Shown here piece by piece: positions 8,717-16,959 of a DNA stretch of 64,000 nt. Each line of letters begins with the position of its first letter. Within the stretch, counting starts at the first letter, position 1. The stretch comes from Sphingomonadaceae bacterium 3R27C6 (GTDB lineage: Bacteria; Pseudomonadota; Alphaproteobacteria; Sphingomonadales; Sphingomonadaceae), in contig SCNS01000005.1 in assembly GCA_005503215.1 (NCBI GenBank), positions 218,445 through 282,444 on the forward strand. The letters run 5' to 3'. The notes beneath the pieces were generated by a model. That model worked only from the letters and a program-made list of their open reading frames with translations, was not told where the DNA came from and ran no database searches. The position numbers and the translations under genes were made by a program.

Positions 8717-9442
8717 CTAGACGGGAGGCACATCCTCGCCGTCGATGCCCTGATATTTGAGCTGGAGGTAACGTTCGCGCGTCGCGAGCTTGTCGAGTTC
8801 GCCCGCGGCGAGGCTGCGCGCGGCGTTGCCGATCTCGCTTTCGAGCATCTTCAGCCCGCCGACGAGCGTTTCGTCGGGGGTGCGGCCGGCGTGGGCTTCG
8901 GTGCGCAGCCCAGCGGGAATGCGCTGATAGCCCGCGACGAGCTCGGGCAGGTCTTCGCCGACAAGCTTGCGGATGTTCGCCGCTGCGGGGCTCGCCGCAT
9001 CGAGCGTCTGGAGCTGCGGCGCGAGCAGGTCGAGCTGGACGCCGATACCGTCGACGAGCTGGCGTGCCGGGGCGGGGAGCGCGGGGCGCTGCGCCTCGAG
9101 CCAGATTTCGGTGCGCCCGGCGAGCTGCTTGAGATCGGTCTTGGGCAGGTCGGCCTGGCGCGGTTCGGGGAAGGGCGAGCGGCCGAAAAGCACCGCGACC
9201 CCGATGAGCAGGATGAACAGCGCGAGCAGTCCGGTGAAGCCGAGCGGCTGGATCAACGCGCCGAAGACCGCGGCGCCGATCAGCACAATCCCGCCCGCGA
9301 TCAGCACGCGGCCGAGTTTTTTGTACAGATGCTGGCGGCGCAGCGCGACGCTCTTCGTGCCGATCGGGCGGCGGCGTTCGCGCGACCGTTCGATCGCCGA
9401 AGCGGCCGTAATCCGGATCTTGTCGACTTCGCTCATGCTCAT
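8717..9442 (-). CDS. TelA-partner membrane protein (XpaC-like layout)
   Basis: A 241-residue protein, second gene of the telA operon, three bases after the telA stop. A basic N-terminus (ERSRERRRPIG) precedes two membrane helices at about residues 43–85; the remaining C-terminal half is predicted helical and soluble (KTDLKQLAGR, ELDKLATRERYLQLKYQG). In Firmicutes, TelA-type proteins are paired with XpaC, which has the same outline of membrane helices followed by a helical domain, so this is probably the functional partner of TelA. I do not see enough identity to call it XpaC itself. Confidence 0.7.
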   Translation of the reverse strand: MSMSEVDKIRITAASAIERSRERRRPIGTKSVALRRQHLYKKLGRVLIAGGIVLIGAAVFGALIQPLGFTGLLALFILLIGVAVLFGRSPFPEPRQADLPKTDLKQLAGRTEIWLEAQRPALPAPARQLVDGIGVQLDLLAPQLQTLDAASPAAANIRKLVGEDLPELVAGYQRIPAGLRTEAHAGRTPDETLVGGLKMLESEIGNAARSLAAGELDKLATRERYLQLKYQGIDGEDVPPV

Positions 9443-9445
9443 CTT

Positions 9446-10657
9446 TTAGCCTTCGAGCGACGCGAGCGGGCTGTCGGCGCCGCCGACGCTGGCCTGCGCC
9501 TGGCTCGCGCCCTCGGCGCGCGCGATATAGCCCTTCGACTTGGCGACCTCGCCCTCGAGCGTCGTCACCGTCGTCTTCATACTGTCGAGCGCCTTCAGCT
9601 TGAAGGTGTCGATCGCATCCATCGTGTCATAGATGTTCTGGAAGGCGCGCTGGAGCGTTTCCATCGGGATCGTGCTCGACGCCGCCTGTTCGTGGATGCG
9701 CGCGGTGTTGTCCTTCAACATCTTCGACGTGCCGTCGATGATGTTCGCGGTCGTCGTGTTGAGCGCGGTGATCTGTTCGAGCACCAGCTTCTGGTTCGTC
9801 ATCGCCTGCGCGACGGTGATCGCGGTCTTCAAGGCGCCGACGGTGGTCGTGCTTGCGCGGTCGACGCCCTTCACCAGCTCGACATTATTCTTTTTGACGA
9901 GATCGAGCGCGAGATAGCCCTGCACCGTCACCGCCATTTGGGTGAGCAGGTCCTGCGTGCGCTGGCGCGCATAGAAGAGCGCATTCTCGCGGATCACCTT
10001 GGCTTTCGCGGGGTCGACGCCGTCGAGTTCGGTCGCCTTGGCTTCGAGCTTGGCGTCGAGCGTGCCCGCGATATGGACCATCTGTTCCAGCTTGCCCATC
10101 GCTTCCCACAGCTTGCGGCGTTCGACGTCGATGGCGGCGTTGTCCATCAACAGCTCATCCTTGCCGTTCGACAAGGCGGTCAGGATGCCGCCGATATGCG
10201 TCTGCGCGCTGCGGTACTGCGCGAAATAATTGCCCACCTTGTTGCCGAGAATCTTGTCGAAAAAGCCGCGCTTGCTCAGAAGCTTGCCGTTCGCCGACGG
10301 GTCAAGCCGTTCGACGGTGTTGCGCAGTTCGATCAGGTTCATCCCGATATCGGTGTCGCGGTCCATCGCCTTGATCGGCCGGTCGAGGAAGCGGTTCGAC
10401 TGGTTCGCCGCCTCCAGCATTTCCTTGCGGCCCATATTGGTGATCTGGTCGACCTTCTGGCCGAAGGCGGGCGAATTGACGTCCTGCGCGACGAGGTCGT
10501 CGATGAAGCCGTCGACGCGTTCCTCGAGCTTCGATTTCTGCTCGGTCGACAGCGGCACCAGGCCGGCCGCCTTTTCGGGGGAAACCGCGGGCACGGGATC
10601 GGGCGGGGTCAGCTTCAGCTCGTCGGTCGCGGTTGCCGTCGCGGTCAGTTCGCTCAT
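9446..10657 (-). CDS. telA: Toxic anion resistance protein TelA
   Basis: A 403-residue all-helical cytoplasmic protein of the TelA/YaaN family. The family was first tied to tellurite resistance and is now mostly linked to envelope stress and tolerance of membrane-active compounds. Recognisable stretches are TNMGRKEMLEAANQSNRFLD, GFFDKILGNKVGNYFAQYRS and the C-terminal NTARIHEQAASSTIPMETLQ. The start has GGAAGGAAG five bases upstream. The next gene follows after three bases and is a membrane protein, a pairing typical for TelA. A palindrome ATGCC-N5-GGCAT lies 42 bases upstream. There are no tellurite-specific ter genes nearby, so a tellurite role should not be assumed. Confidence 0.93.
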   Translation of the reverse strand: MSELTATATATDELKLTPPDPVPAVSPEKAAGLVPLSTEQKSKLEERVDGFIDDLVAQDVNSPAFGQKVDQITNMGRKEMLEAANQSNRFLDRPIKAMDRDTDIGMNLIELRNTVERLDPSANGKLLSKRGFFDKILGNKVGNYFAQYRSAQTHIGGILTALSNGKDELLMDNAAIDVERRKLWEAMGKLEQMVHIAGTLDAKLEAKATELDGVDPAKAKVIRENALFYARQRTQDLLTQMAVTVQGYLALDLVKKNNVELVKGVDRASTTTVGALKTAITVAQAMTNQKLVLEQITALNTTTANIIDGTSKMLKDNTARIHEQAASSTIPMETLQRAFQNIYDTMDAIDTFKLKALDSMKTTVTTLEGEVAKSKGYIARAEGASQAQASVGGADSPLASLEG

Positions 10658-10698
10658 TCGTCTTCCTTCCAGCCACCCACAGAGAGAATTTGGGCCGT

Positions 10699-10713
10699 AT
10701 GCCTATATGGCAT
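10699..10713. promoter_or_regulatory. Palindrome ATGCC-N5-GGCAT upstream of telA
   Basis: The arms are identical to the palindrome at 7221–7235; the spacer here is TATAT. It lies between the symporter stop and the telA start, 42 bases from the telA ATG. In the telA direction, GGCAT is followed by ACGG, and in the other copy by GACGG, so the similarity extends slightly beyond the arms. Confidence 0.4.
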
Positions 10714-10724
10714 GCGCATCTGTG

Positions 10725-11693
10725 TTATTCAAGCACCACACCCTGTCCCGACCGCAGAACCGGCGCGATCCATGCGGACAGGATCAGTTGCGCCATATGA
10801 TAGACGAGGATCGGAACGAGCACCATGCCGGCGATGGCGGGCGGGAAAAGCGTCGCGGCGAGCGGCGCGCCGACCGCGATGCTCTTTTGCGCCCCCGAAA
10901 ACAGCAGGGTGATGCGGTCGGGCCGCGCGAGCTTCAGCAGCCCGCCGAGCGCCCACGCGCCGCCGAACGAGAGCGCGAGCAGCGCCGCGACCGCTGTAAA
11001 CACGATGGCGATCTCGCGCCCGTCGAGCAGGCTCCAGATCCCCGCGACCACGGCGGCCGAGAAGGCGACATAGACCGCGATCGCTATCGCGGTGCGGTCC
11101 ATGAAGGTTGCAAGCCCGCGGTGCGCGAGCACCCACGGCCGCAGCCAGCGCTGGACGAGCTGGCCGGCGATGAAGGGTACGAGCAGGATCGAGACGATGC
11201 GGAGCACCGCTTCGCCATGAATTTCGCCCGCGCTGCCAGCGAGCAGCGCGAACAGCAAAGGCGAGAGCGCGACCCCGCTGAGGTTGAGCAGCGCCGCCGC
11301 GACGACGCTCGCCGCAACATTGCCGCCGGCAAGGCTGCTCGCCGCGGTCGCCGACTGGACGGTCGAAGGCAGGATGCCGAGGAAGAGAAAGCCGAGCGCG
11401 AGCGTTGCAGGGAGCAGCGGCGCGGTCGCCGCCTGCGCCGCGAGGCCGAGCAGCGCCATGAAGCCGAAACAGAAAGCGAGCGCGCTTCCTTGCAGCTTCC
11501 AGTTACGGATACCGTGGAGCACTTCGTCACGCGGCAGGCGCACGCCGTTGAGGAAGAAAAGGAAGATGATCGCCGCGGTCGACACGCCTCCTGCGATCGG
11601 CACTGCAGCACCGCGCACCGGCAGCAGGCTCGCGAGCAGGATCGTCGCGAACAGCACGGGGACGAAGCGGTCGGGAAAGATGCGGGCCAGCAT
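10725..11693 (-). CDS. Bile acid:sodium symporter family transporter (YfeH-like)
   Basis: A 322-residue inner-membrane protein with about ten hydrophobic helices, matching the BASS/YfeH class (IFLFFLNGVRLP, LGILPSTVQSATAASSLAGGN, SGAQKSIAVGAPLAAT, VPILVYHMAQLI). Bacterial YfeH-like members carry organic anions with sodium; the substrate cannot be read from the sequence. The ATG at 11693 is chosen because the residues further upstream are Pro/Arg-rich and overlap a palindromic repeat. It precedes telA on the same strand with 67 bases between, so co-transcription is possible but not certain. Confidence 0.88.
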   Translation of the reverse strand: MLARIFPDRFVPVLFATILLASLLPVRGAAVPIAGGVSTAAIIFLFFLNGVRLPRDEVLHGIRNWKLQGSALAFCFGFMALLGLAAQAATAPLLPATLALGFLFLGILPSTVQSATAASSLAGGNVAASVVAAALLNLSGVALSPLLFALLAGSAGEIHGEAVLRIVSILLVPFIAGQLVQRWLRPWVLAHRGLATFMDRTAIAIAVYVAFSAAVVAGIWSLLDGREIAIVFTAVAALLALSFGGAWALGGLLKLARPDRITLLFSGAQKSIAVGAPLAATLFPPAIAGMVLVPILVYHMAQLILSAWIAPVLRSGQGVVLE

Positions 11694-11740
11694 TGGTGTG
11701 AGCGATGGCGGGATGGGAAGGGAATGGCAAGCGGCTCGTC

Positions 11741-11814
11741 GTCGCCCCCGCGAAGGCGGGGGCCGCTGGCAATATGGTGCGAGGCCGATAGCGGCCCCCG
11801 CCTTCGCGGGGCGA
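11741..11814. repeat. REP-like long inverted repeat
   Basis: Two arms, 11741–11767 and 11790–11814, are inverted copies differing by a single base indel, each carrying the core CCCGCGAAGGCGGGG, separated by about 22 bases. This core is widespread in intergenic regions of sphingomonads and other alphaproteobacteria. It sits between the divergent symporter and nucleosidase genes, where it could form a strong hairpin in DNA or in either leader transcript. Confidence 0.8.
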
Positions 11815-11863
11815 CGGGGCATAATCGGCTAGTCATTGGCGATACTCGGGCTAAACACGCGCC

Positions 11864-12514
11864 ATGGCTCATATCCTGATCCTCGCCGCATTGCCCGAAG
11901 AGGCCGATGCGCTGTTTCCCGGCACCGGCGAATGCGTCGGCGGATTGTTCGCCGAACGGCGACTGGCGGTCGACGGGCACCGCCTCACCATCGCGACCTG
12001 CGGACTCGGTAAGGTGAACACGGCGCTTTGTGCGGGCGCACTGGCGGGCGATGCCGATATGCTGTTGATGACGGGCACCTGCGGTTCGCTGGGCGCGGCG
12101 CCCGGCGCTTACTGGATCGCCGATGCGCTCCAGCATGATTATGGCGCCAATCAGCCCGGCTTCTTTCGCCGTTATCGCGCGGGCGAATGGCCGATCGGCG
12201 AGGCGGGCGAAGCGCATTTTTCGGCGATGCCCGACCCCGGCCTCCGCCTGCCGCACGCGCGGATCGCGAGCGGCGACAGCTTCGTCGCTTGCCCCGATGC
12301 CGCCGCCGACCTAGCGGCACTCGGCGCGACACTCGTCGATATGGAGGTCGGCGCGGTGGCGCAGGCCGCGGCGCGGCTGGGCAAGCCGTGGGCGGCGATC
12401 AAGGCGGTCACCGACGAAGCGAACGGCGACAGCGCGGGCGATTTTCACGCCAATCTCGTGCGCGCCGCGCGTGTCGCCGGGCAGGAGGTCGAGCGGCTGA
12501 TCGCGATGATCTGA
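11864..12514 (+). CDS. 5'-methylthioadenosine/S-adenosylhomocysteine nucleosidase-like phosphorylase-family protein
   Basis: A 216-residue cytoplasmic protein of the nucleoside phosphorylase (PNP/UDP) superfamily. It starts with ILAALPEEADAL, has TCGLGKVNTALCAGAL and LMTGTCGSLG in the nucleoside-binding part, and ends with VDMEVGAVAQAA and AIKAVTDEAN, which are the purine- and ribose-binding signatures of MTA/SAH nucleosidases. It probably cleaves adenine from methylthioadenosine or a related nucleoside; futalosine or aminofutalosine hydrolase activity cannot be excluded. It is about 15 residues shorter than the Escherichia coli enzyme. It stands alone on its strand. Confidence 0.82.
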   Translation: MAHILILAALPEEADALFPGTGECVGGLFAERRLAVDGHRLTIATCGLGKVNTALCAGALAGDADMLLMTGTCGSLGAAPGAYWIADALQHDYGANQPGFFRRYRAGEWPIGEAGEAHFSAMPDPGLRLPHARIASGDSFVACPDAAADLAALGATLVDMEVGAVAQAAARLGKPWAAIKAVTDEANGDSAGDFHANLVRAARVAGQEVERLIAMI

Positions 12515-12589
12515 CCGTCGCTTCATCGTTCCGCGCGGGCCGCATTTGTGATAGGCTGGCGCCCGTATCGACCGAGGGAGAGACTCGTC

Positions 12590-13510
12590 ATGCGCTATCG
12601 ATCCTCACTATCCATCGCTGCGGCATGCGCGATCTTCGTCGCGCCGCTCGCCTTCGCGGCGGGCGGCGGCGGAGGCGGCGGCAGCGCGCCGCCGAGCCAG
12701 AGCAGCTACGACCCGACGGTCGATTACAAGAAAGGCGCCGACGCCTTCGCCTCGGGCAAATATGACGAGGCGGCGAAGGCCTTCAAAAAGGTCGTGTCGG
12801 CGGTTCCGAAGAACCCGCAGGCCAATTATCTGCTCGGTGCGAGCTATATGGCGCAGGGCGATTTCTCGCGCGCGGTGAAGCCACTCGAAGCCGCGGTGCG
12901 CTATAACGAGAAGATGGTCGAGGCGCGCCGCGACCTCGGCATCACGCAGGCGAAGCTCGGCAAGACGGAAAAGGCGGCCGAGCAGGCCGCGGCGCTGAAG
13001 GCGATGCAGGAAGGCTGCAGCGGCACCTGCGCCGATGCCGCGAAGCTCGCCGATGCGGTTGCTAAACTCGATGCGGCGGTGGCCGCGGGTCCGCAGGCGC
13101 AAAATGCGGTCGAGCCCGAGATGCGGCTGGCCGCGGCCGAAACCCTCGATGCGACCTATGTCGCGGCGGTGGGCCTGATCAACGAACATCGCTACGAAGC
13201 CGCGATCGCCAAGCTCGACGCGGCGCTGTGGGCGGCGGGGCCGCACCCCGATGTGCTCACCTATCTGGGTTTCGCGAACCGCAAGCTGAAACGCTATGAT
13301 GCGGCCGAGACCTATTATCGCGAGGCGCTCGCCATCGCGCCGGCGCATCGCGGCGCGCTCGAATATTATGGCGAATTGAAGCTCGAGCGCGGCGACGTCG
13401 CGGGAGCGAAGGCGCATCTTGCGAAGCTCGAGGCGATCTGCGGCTTCGGCTGTCACGAAGTCGACGAGCTCAAGCGCTGGATCGCGGCGGGGCGTTCATC
13501 CGCAAGCTGA
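12590..13510 (+). CDS. Secreted TPR-repeat protein
   Basis: A 306-residue protein with a signal peptide (residues 1–23, ending AFA) followed by a Gly-rich linker and tetratricopeptide repeats: KGADAFASGKYDEAAKAFKK, NPQANYLLGASYMAQGDFSR and, near the C-terminus, PDVLTYLGFANRKLKRYDAA. Two cysteine pairs (CSGTC near residue 146 and CGFGC near 285) could form disulfides in the periplasm. The start is supported by GGGAGAG. It is followed with overlap by a CxxCH haem protein, so the two may form a periplasmic pair in which the TPR protein acts as a scaffold; that is inference. Confidence 0.82.
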   Translation: MRYRSSLSIAAACAIFVAPLAFAAGGGGGGGSAPPSQSSYDPTVDYKKGADAFASGKYDEAAKAFKKVVSAVPKNPQANYLLGASYMAQGDFSRAVKPLEAAVRYNEKMVEARRDLGITQAKLGKTEKAAEQAAALKAMQEGCSGTCADAAKLADAVAKLDAAVAAGPQAQNAVEPEMRLAAAETLDATYVAAVGLINEHRYEAAIAKLDAALWAAGPHPDVLTYLGFANRKLKRYDAAETYYREALAIAPAHRGALEYYGELKLERGDVAGAKAHLAKLEAICGFGCHEVDELKRWIAAGRSSAS

Positions 13511-14493
13511 TCGCGTTCGCGGCGCTGCTCGTCGGCGTCGCGGCGACGCCGGGCGGCACACCGCCGGCGTTCGAGCAATTGCGCTGGACCGCGCCGGGGG
13601 CCGAACAGGCGCTCTTGTCGGAACAGCCCGCGACCTGCCTTGCTAGCGACACGCAGCTTGTCCGTAGTGGACGCGCCTTGTTCGGGACACCGACGTTGCT
13701 CGGCGGGCAGGCGGCGAAGGCCGGCCTGAGCTGCGCGAGTTGCCATATCAACGGCCGCGACAATCCGCATTTCCTGCTCGCGGGCGTGTCGGCGGCGCCG
13801 GGGACGGCCGACGTCACGAACAGCTTTTTCAGCGCTGCGCGCGGCAATGCGCGGTTCGACCCCGTTGCGATTCCCGATCTCGCGATGCCGGGAAAGGTCG
13901 CGCGCGATCCCGATACGCGTGCGCTCGAAGCCTTTATCCGTACCCTGATCGTCGAGGAATTCGGCGGGCAGGAGCCGACCCCCGCGATGCTCGACGCGCT
14001 GGCCACCTATGTTCGTGCGGTGCGCGCCTGCCCGGGCGAGCAGAGCGTTGGGCGGCGTCTCGGCGATCAGCTGGCGGCTATCGAAGACGGCGCCGTGGGC
14101 GCAGAGCTGATGCTCGATCGCGCCGACCCGCAAGGCGCGCGGCTGGCGATTGCGTCGATGCGCCATCAGCTCGGACTGATCGCCGAACGCTATTCCGGGC
14201 CGGGATTGGCGCGCGAGCGCGAAGGGCTGCTCGCCGCATCGCGGGAGTTGCGGGCGATCGGCGAGGACGACGCCGCGCGGATCGGGCCGATGCTCGCGCG
14301 CTGGAAAGGCGAATTCGACACGGGACTCGCAAAACGGCTGCGCCGCGCCGAGGGGCGCTCGCTGTACGACGCGAACCGTCTGGCGAAATCGCTGCGCCAG
14401 TTCGCGCCATCGGCAATCATGTTGCGCCGCAGCACCCATTCTGTTAGGGGCGCGGCGTTTCGCGGCGCTCCGGGCGCTGCCCCCTTCCAATAA
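13507..14493 (+). CDS. Periplasmic c-type haem protein (cytochrome c peroxidase-like fragment)
   Basis: A protein of about 328 residues with one haem-attachment motif CASCH and a preceding RSGRALFGTPTLLGG stretch like the MauG/cytochrome c peroxidase family; a second CxxCH and distal methionine pattern is not evident. The frame upstream of the first TTG (13579) encodes a clear export signal (IRKLIAFAALLVGVAA), but contains no ATG, GTG or TTG. CTG at 13507 overlaps the TPR gene stop (CTGA); CTG at 13477 or an ATC at 13498 are alternatives, and the latter would keep the basic residues of the signal. The C-terminal half is helical and unrecognised. The gene ends 11 bases before typA. Confidence 0.68.
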   Translation: MIAFAALLVGVAATPGGTPPAFEQLRWTAPGAEQALLSEQPATCLASDTQLVRSGRALFGTPTLLGGQAAKAGLSCASCHINGRDNPHFLLAGVSAAPGTADVTNSFFSAARGNARFDPVAIPDLAMPGKVARDPDTRALEAFIRTLIVEEFGGQEPTPAMLDALATYVRAVRACPGEQSVGRRLGDQLAAIEDGAVGAELMLDRADPQGARLAIASMRHQLGLIAERYSGPGLAREREGLLAASRELRAIGEDDAARIGPMLARWKGEFDTGLAKRLRRAEGRSLYDANRLAKSLRQFAPSAIMLRRSTHSVRGAAFRGAPGAAPFQ

Positions 14494-14504
14494 GGCCCTT
14501 CCGC

Positions 14505-16337
14505 ATGTCTTTGCGCAACATCGCCATCATCGCGCACGTCGATCATGGCAAGACCACCCTCGTCGACCAGCTTTTCCGCCAGTCGGGCACGTTCCGCGAC
14601 AACCAGCGCGTCGAAGAGCGCGCGATGGATTCGAACGACCTGGAAAAGGAACGCGGGATCACGATCCTTGCGAAGTGCACCTCGGTCGAGTGGGGCGAAG
14701 GCGCCGACCTGACGCGCATCAATATCGTCGACACCCCGGGCCACGCCGACTTCGGCGGTGAGGTCGAGCGCATCCTCAGCATGGTCGACGGCGTCATCCT
14801 GCTCGTCGATGCCGCCGAAGGCCCGATGCCGCAGACCAAGTTCGTGACCGGCAAGGCGCTCGCGCTGGGCCTGAAGCCGATCGTCGTCGTCAACAAGATC
14901 GACCGCAGCGACGCGCGCGCCGCGGAAGTGCTCGACGAAGTGTTCGAACTGTTCCTGACGCTCGAAGCCAATGACGAGCAGCTCGACTTCCCGATCCTTT
15001 ACGCCTCGGGCCGCGGCGGTTTCGCCTCGGACAGCCCCGACGCGCGCGAAGGCACGCTCGAGCCGCTGTTCAAAACGATCGTGTCGCACGTCCCGACCCC
15101 GGGCCTGCCCGAAGACGCGCCTTTCACCTTTCTCGCGACTTTGCTCGACCGCGACAATTTCATCGGCCGCATCCTGACCGGCCGCGTCCAGTCGGGCACG
15201 GTCAAGGTCAACCAGCCGATCCACGCGATCGACATGGACGGCAAGGTCATCGAAACCGGCCGCGCGTCGAAGCTGCTCGCGTTCCGCGGTCTCGACCGCG
15301 TTCCGGTCGAGGAAGCGCGCGCGGGCGACATCGTCGCGATCGCGGGCCTCGCGCAGGCGACCGTCGCGAACACCATCGCCGACACCAGCGTCAGCACCCC
15401 GATCGCCGCGCAGCCGATCGATCCGCCGACGCTGTCGATGCGCTTTGCCGTGAACGATTCGCCGATGGCGGGCCGCGAGGGCAGCAAGGTCACGAGCCGC
15501 ATGATCCGCGACCGCCTGTTCCGCGAAGCCGAAACCAATGTCGCGATCCGCATCACCGAAAGCGCCGACAAGGACAGCTTCGAAGTCGCGGGCCGCGGCG
15601 AGCTTCAGCTCGGCGTGCTCATCGAAACGATGCGCCGCGAAGGCTTCGAACTCGGCATCAGCCGCCCGAAGGTCCTCTATGGCGAGGACGAGGCCGGCAA
15701 GCGCACCGAACCTTATGAAACCGTCGTCATCGACGTCGACGACGAACATTCGGGCACGGTTGTCGAGAAGATGCAGGTCCGCAAGGCCGACCTCACCGAC
15801 ATGCGCCCGTCGGGCGGCGGCAAGACGCGCATCACCTTCTCGGGCCCCTCGCGCGGCCTGATCGGCTATCATGGCGAATTCCTGTCCGACACGCGCGGCA
15901 CCGGGATCATGAACCGCCTGTTCGAGAAATATGGCCCGTACAAGGGCGTGATCGAGGGCCGCAAGAATGGCGTCCTCATCTCGAACGGCAATGGCGAAGC
16001 CGTTGCTTACGCGCTTGGCCCGCTCGAAGAGCGCGGCATCCTCTTCGTCTCGCCCGGCGAGGCGCTGTATGAGGGCATGATCATCGGCGAGAATGCGAAG
16101 CCGGACGACCTCGAGGTCAACCCGATGAAGTCGAAGCAGCTCACGAACTTCCGTTCGACGGGCAAGGACGACGCGATCCGCCTGACCCCGCCGAAGCGCA
16201 TGACGCTCGAACAGGCGATCGCCTATATCGACGACGATGAAATGGTCGAAGTGACCCCGAAGAATATCCGCATCCGCAAGACGCTGCTCGACCCGCATGA
16301 GCGCAAGAAAGCATCGCGCAAGAAAGAAGCGGCGTAA
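14505..16337 (+). CDS. typA: Translational GTPase TypA/BipA
   Basis: A 610-residue ribosome-associated GTPase of the elongation factor family, needed for 50S assembly and growth under cold or stress. The G1 loop AHVDHGKT is at residues 10–17, the switch region has ERGITILAK, G3 is DTPGH and G4 is NKID. The later elongation-factor-like domains and the C-terminal TypA-specific part (SKQLTNFRSTGKDDA, TPKNIRIRKTLLD) are complete, and length matches the family. The protein ends in a Lys-rich tail. A hairpin plus nine thymines follows the stop codon as a terminator. Confidence 0.98.
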   Translation: MSLRNIAIIAHVDHGKTTLVDQLFRQSGTFRDNQRVEERAMDSNDLEKERGITILAKCTSVEWGEGADLTRINIVDTPGHADFGGEVERILSMVDGVILLVDAAEGPMPQTKFVTGKALALGLKPIVVVNKIDRSDARAAEVLDEVFELFLTLEANDEQLDFPILYASGRGGFASDSPDAREGTLEPLFKTIVSHVPTPGLPEDAPFTFLATLLDRDNFIGRILTGRVQSGTVKVNQPIHAIDMDGKVIETGRASKLLAFRGLDRVPVEEARAGDIVAIAGLAQATVANTIADTSVSTPIAAQPIDPPTLSMRFAVNDSPMAGREGSKVTSRMIRDRLFREAETNVAIRITESADKDSFEVAGRGELQLGVLIETMRREGFELGISRPKVLYGEDEAGKRTEPYETVVIDVDDEHSGTVVEKMQVRKADLTDMRPSGGGKTRITFSGPSRGLIGYHGEFLSDTRGTGIMNRLFEKYGPYKGVIEGRKNGVLISNGNGEAVAYALGPLEERGILFVSPGEALYEGMIIGENAKPDDLEVNPMKSKQLTNFRSTGKDDAIRLTPPKRMTLEQAIAYIDDDEMVEVTPKNIRIRKTLLDPHERKKASRKKEAA

Positions 16338-16348
16338 TTACAGTATCG

Positions 16349-16370
16349 GCGGTAGCGCTGCTTTTTTTTT
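16349..16370 (+). terminator. Rho-independent terminator after typA
   Basis: A short stem built from GCGGT and GCTGC (with G·U pairs) is followed by nine consecutive T residues, 11 bases after the typA stop codon. The stem is modest but the T tract is clear. Confidence 0.6.
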
Positions 16371-16429
16371 GTGAACGCGGCGTTACCGGCGGTTCAATTC
16401 TTTTTTCACGCGGCAAGCATAGCATCCGA

Positions 16430-16449
16430 CTCTCCTGCACAGAGGAGAG
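16430..16449 (+). promoter_or_regulatory. Hairpin occluding the ribosome-binding site of the HHE gene
   Basis: CTCTCC (16430–16435) is exactly complementary to GGAGAG (16444–16449), which contains the Shine-Dalgarno of the following gene. In mRNA the site would sit in a 6-bp stem with an 8-base loop, suggesting translation control, for example by temperature or a bound factor. Confidence 0.4.
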
Positions 16450-16455
16450 ATGGCG

Positions 16456-16959
16456 ATGACGATGCGCGTGGAAATCGAACGGCTCAGGAACGAGCATCGC
16501 CGACTGCTCTCGCTCGCCGGTCATTTGGGACGCCATGTCGCGGGGGCATTCCCGCACGATGCGAAAGCGCGCGACGATTTCAACGCGGTCCGTACCCGGT
16601 TCCGCACCGAGCTGATCGCGCATCTGAAGCGCGAAGACTGGGTGCTCTATCCCTCGCTTCTCGCCAGCGGCGACCGCCAGCTGACCGACACCGCGCAGAA
16701 TTACGTCGACGAAATGGGGCATATTTCGGAGGCGTTCGCCAATTACAGCCGCCAATGGCTGCCCGACGCGATCGCGGCGGACTGGGCGGGCTATTGCGCC
16801 GCGACCAAGGGGATTCTCGAAGCGCTTGCCGCGCGCATAGAGCGCGAGGACGCGGGGCTGTATCCGCTGGCGCTGACCGTTGAGGCGGTCAACGCCCAAG
16901 GCGGGCGCCCCGGCGGTAGCCCCGATACGGGCGCGACGGCACAACCGTTCGCCTTCTGA
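16456..16959 (+). CDS. HHE/hemerythrin-like domain protein (copy 1)
   Basis: A 167-residue helical protein related to hemerythrin HHE domains, which bind a di-iron centre and sense or carry oxygen or nitric oxide. Candidate ligands are seen in RNEHRRLL, AHLKREDWVLYP and the C-terminal RIEREDAGLYPLA. Three in-frame ATGs occur at 16450, 16456 and 16462; the second is chosen because GAGGAG lies eight bases upstream. The protein is clearly paralogous to the one at 31289, sharing the HLK-EDW-LYP and RxERE--LYPLA pattern. The C-terminal tail is low complexity. The number of retained iron ligands is fewer than in classic hemerythrin. Confidence 0.78.
   Translation: MTMRVEIERLRNEHRRLLSLAGHLGRHVAGAFPHDAKARDDFNAVRTRFRTELIAHLKREDWVLYPSLLASGDRQLTDTAQNYVDEMGHISEAFANYSRQWLPDAIAADWAGYCAATKGILEALAARIEREDAGLYPLALTVEAVNAQGGRPGGSPDTGATAQPFAF

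Noticed and set aside
9446..10657. Tellurite resistance locus
   Set aside because: TelA alone is not evidence for tellurite resistance; no terZABCDE or tehAB genes are near.
14190..16298. Minus-strand open frame opposite typA
   Set aside because: TypA is unmistakable on the plus strand; the mirror frame has repeated Asp/Arg/Val composition typical of antisense of GC-rich codons.
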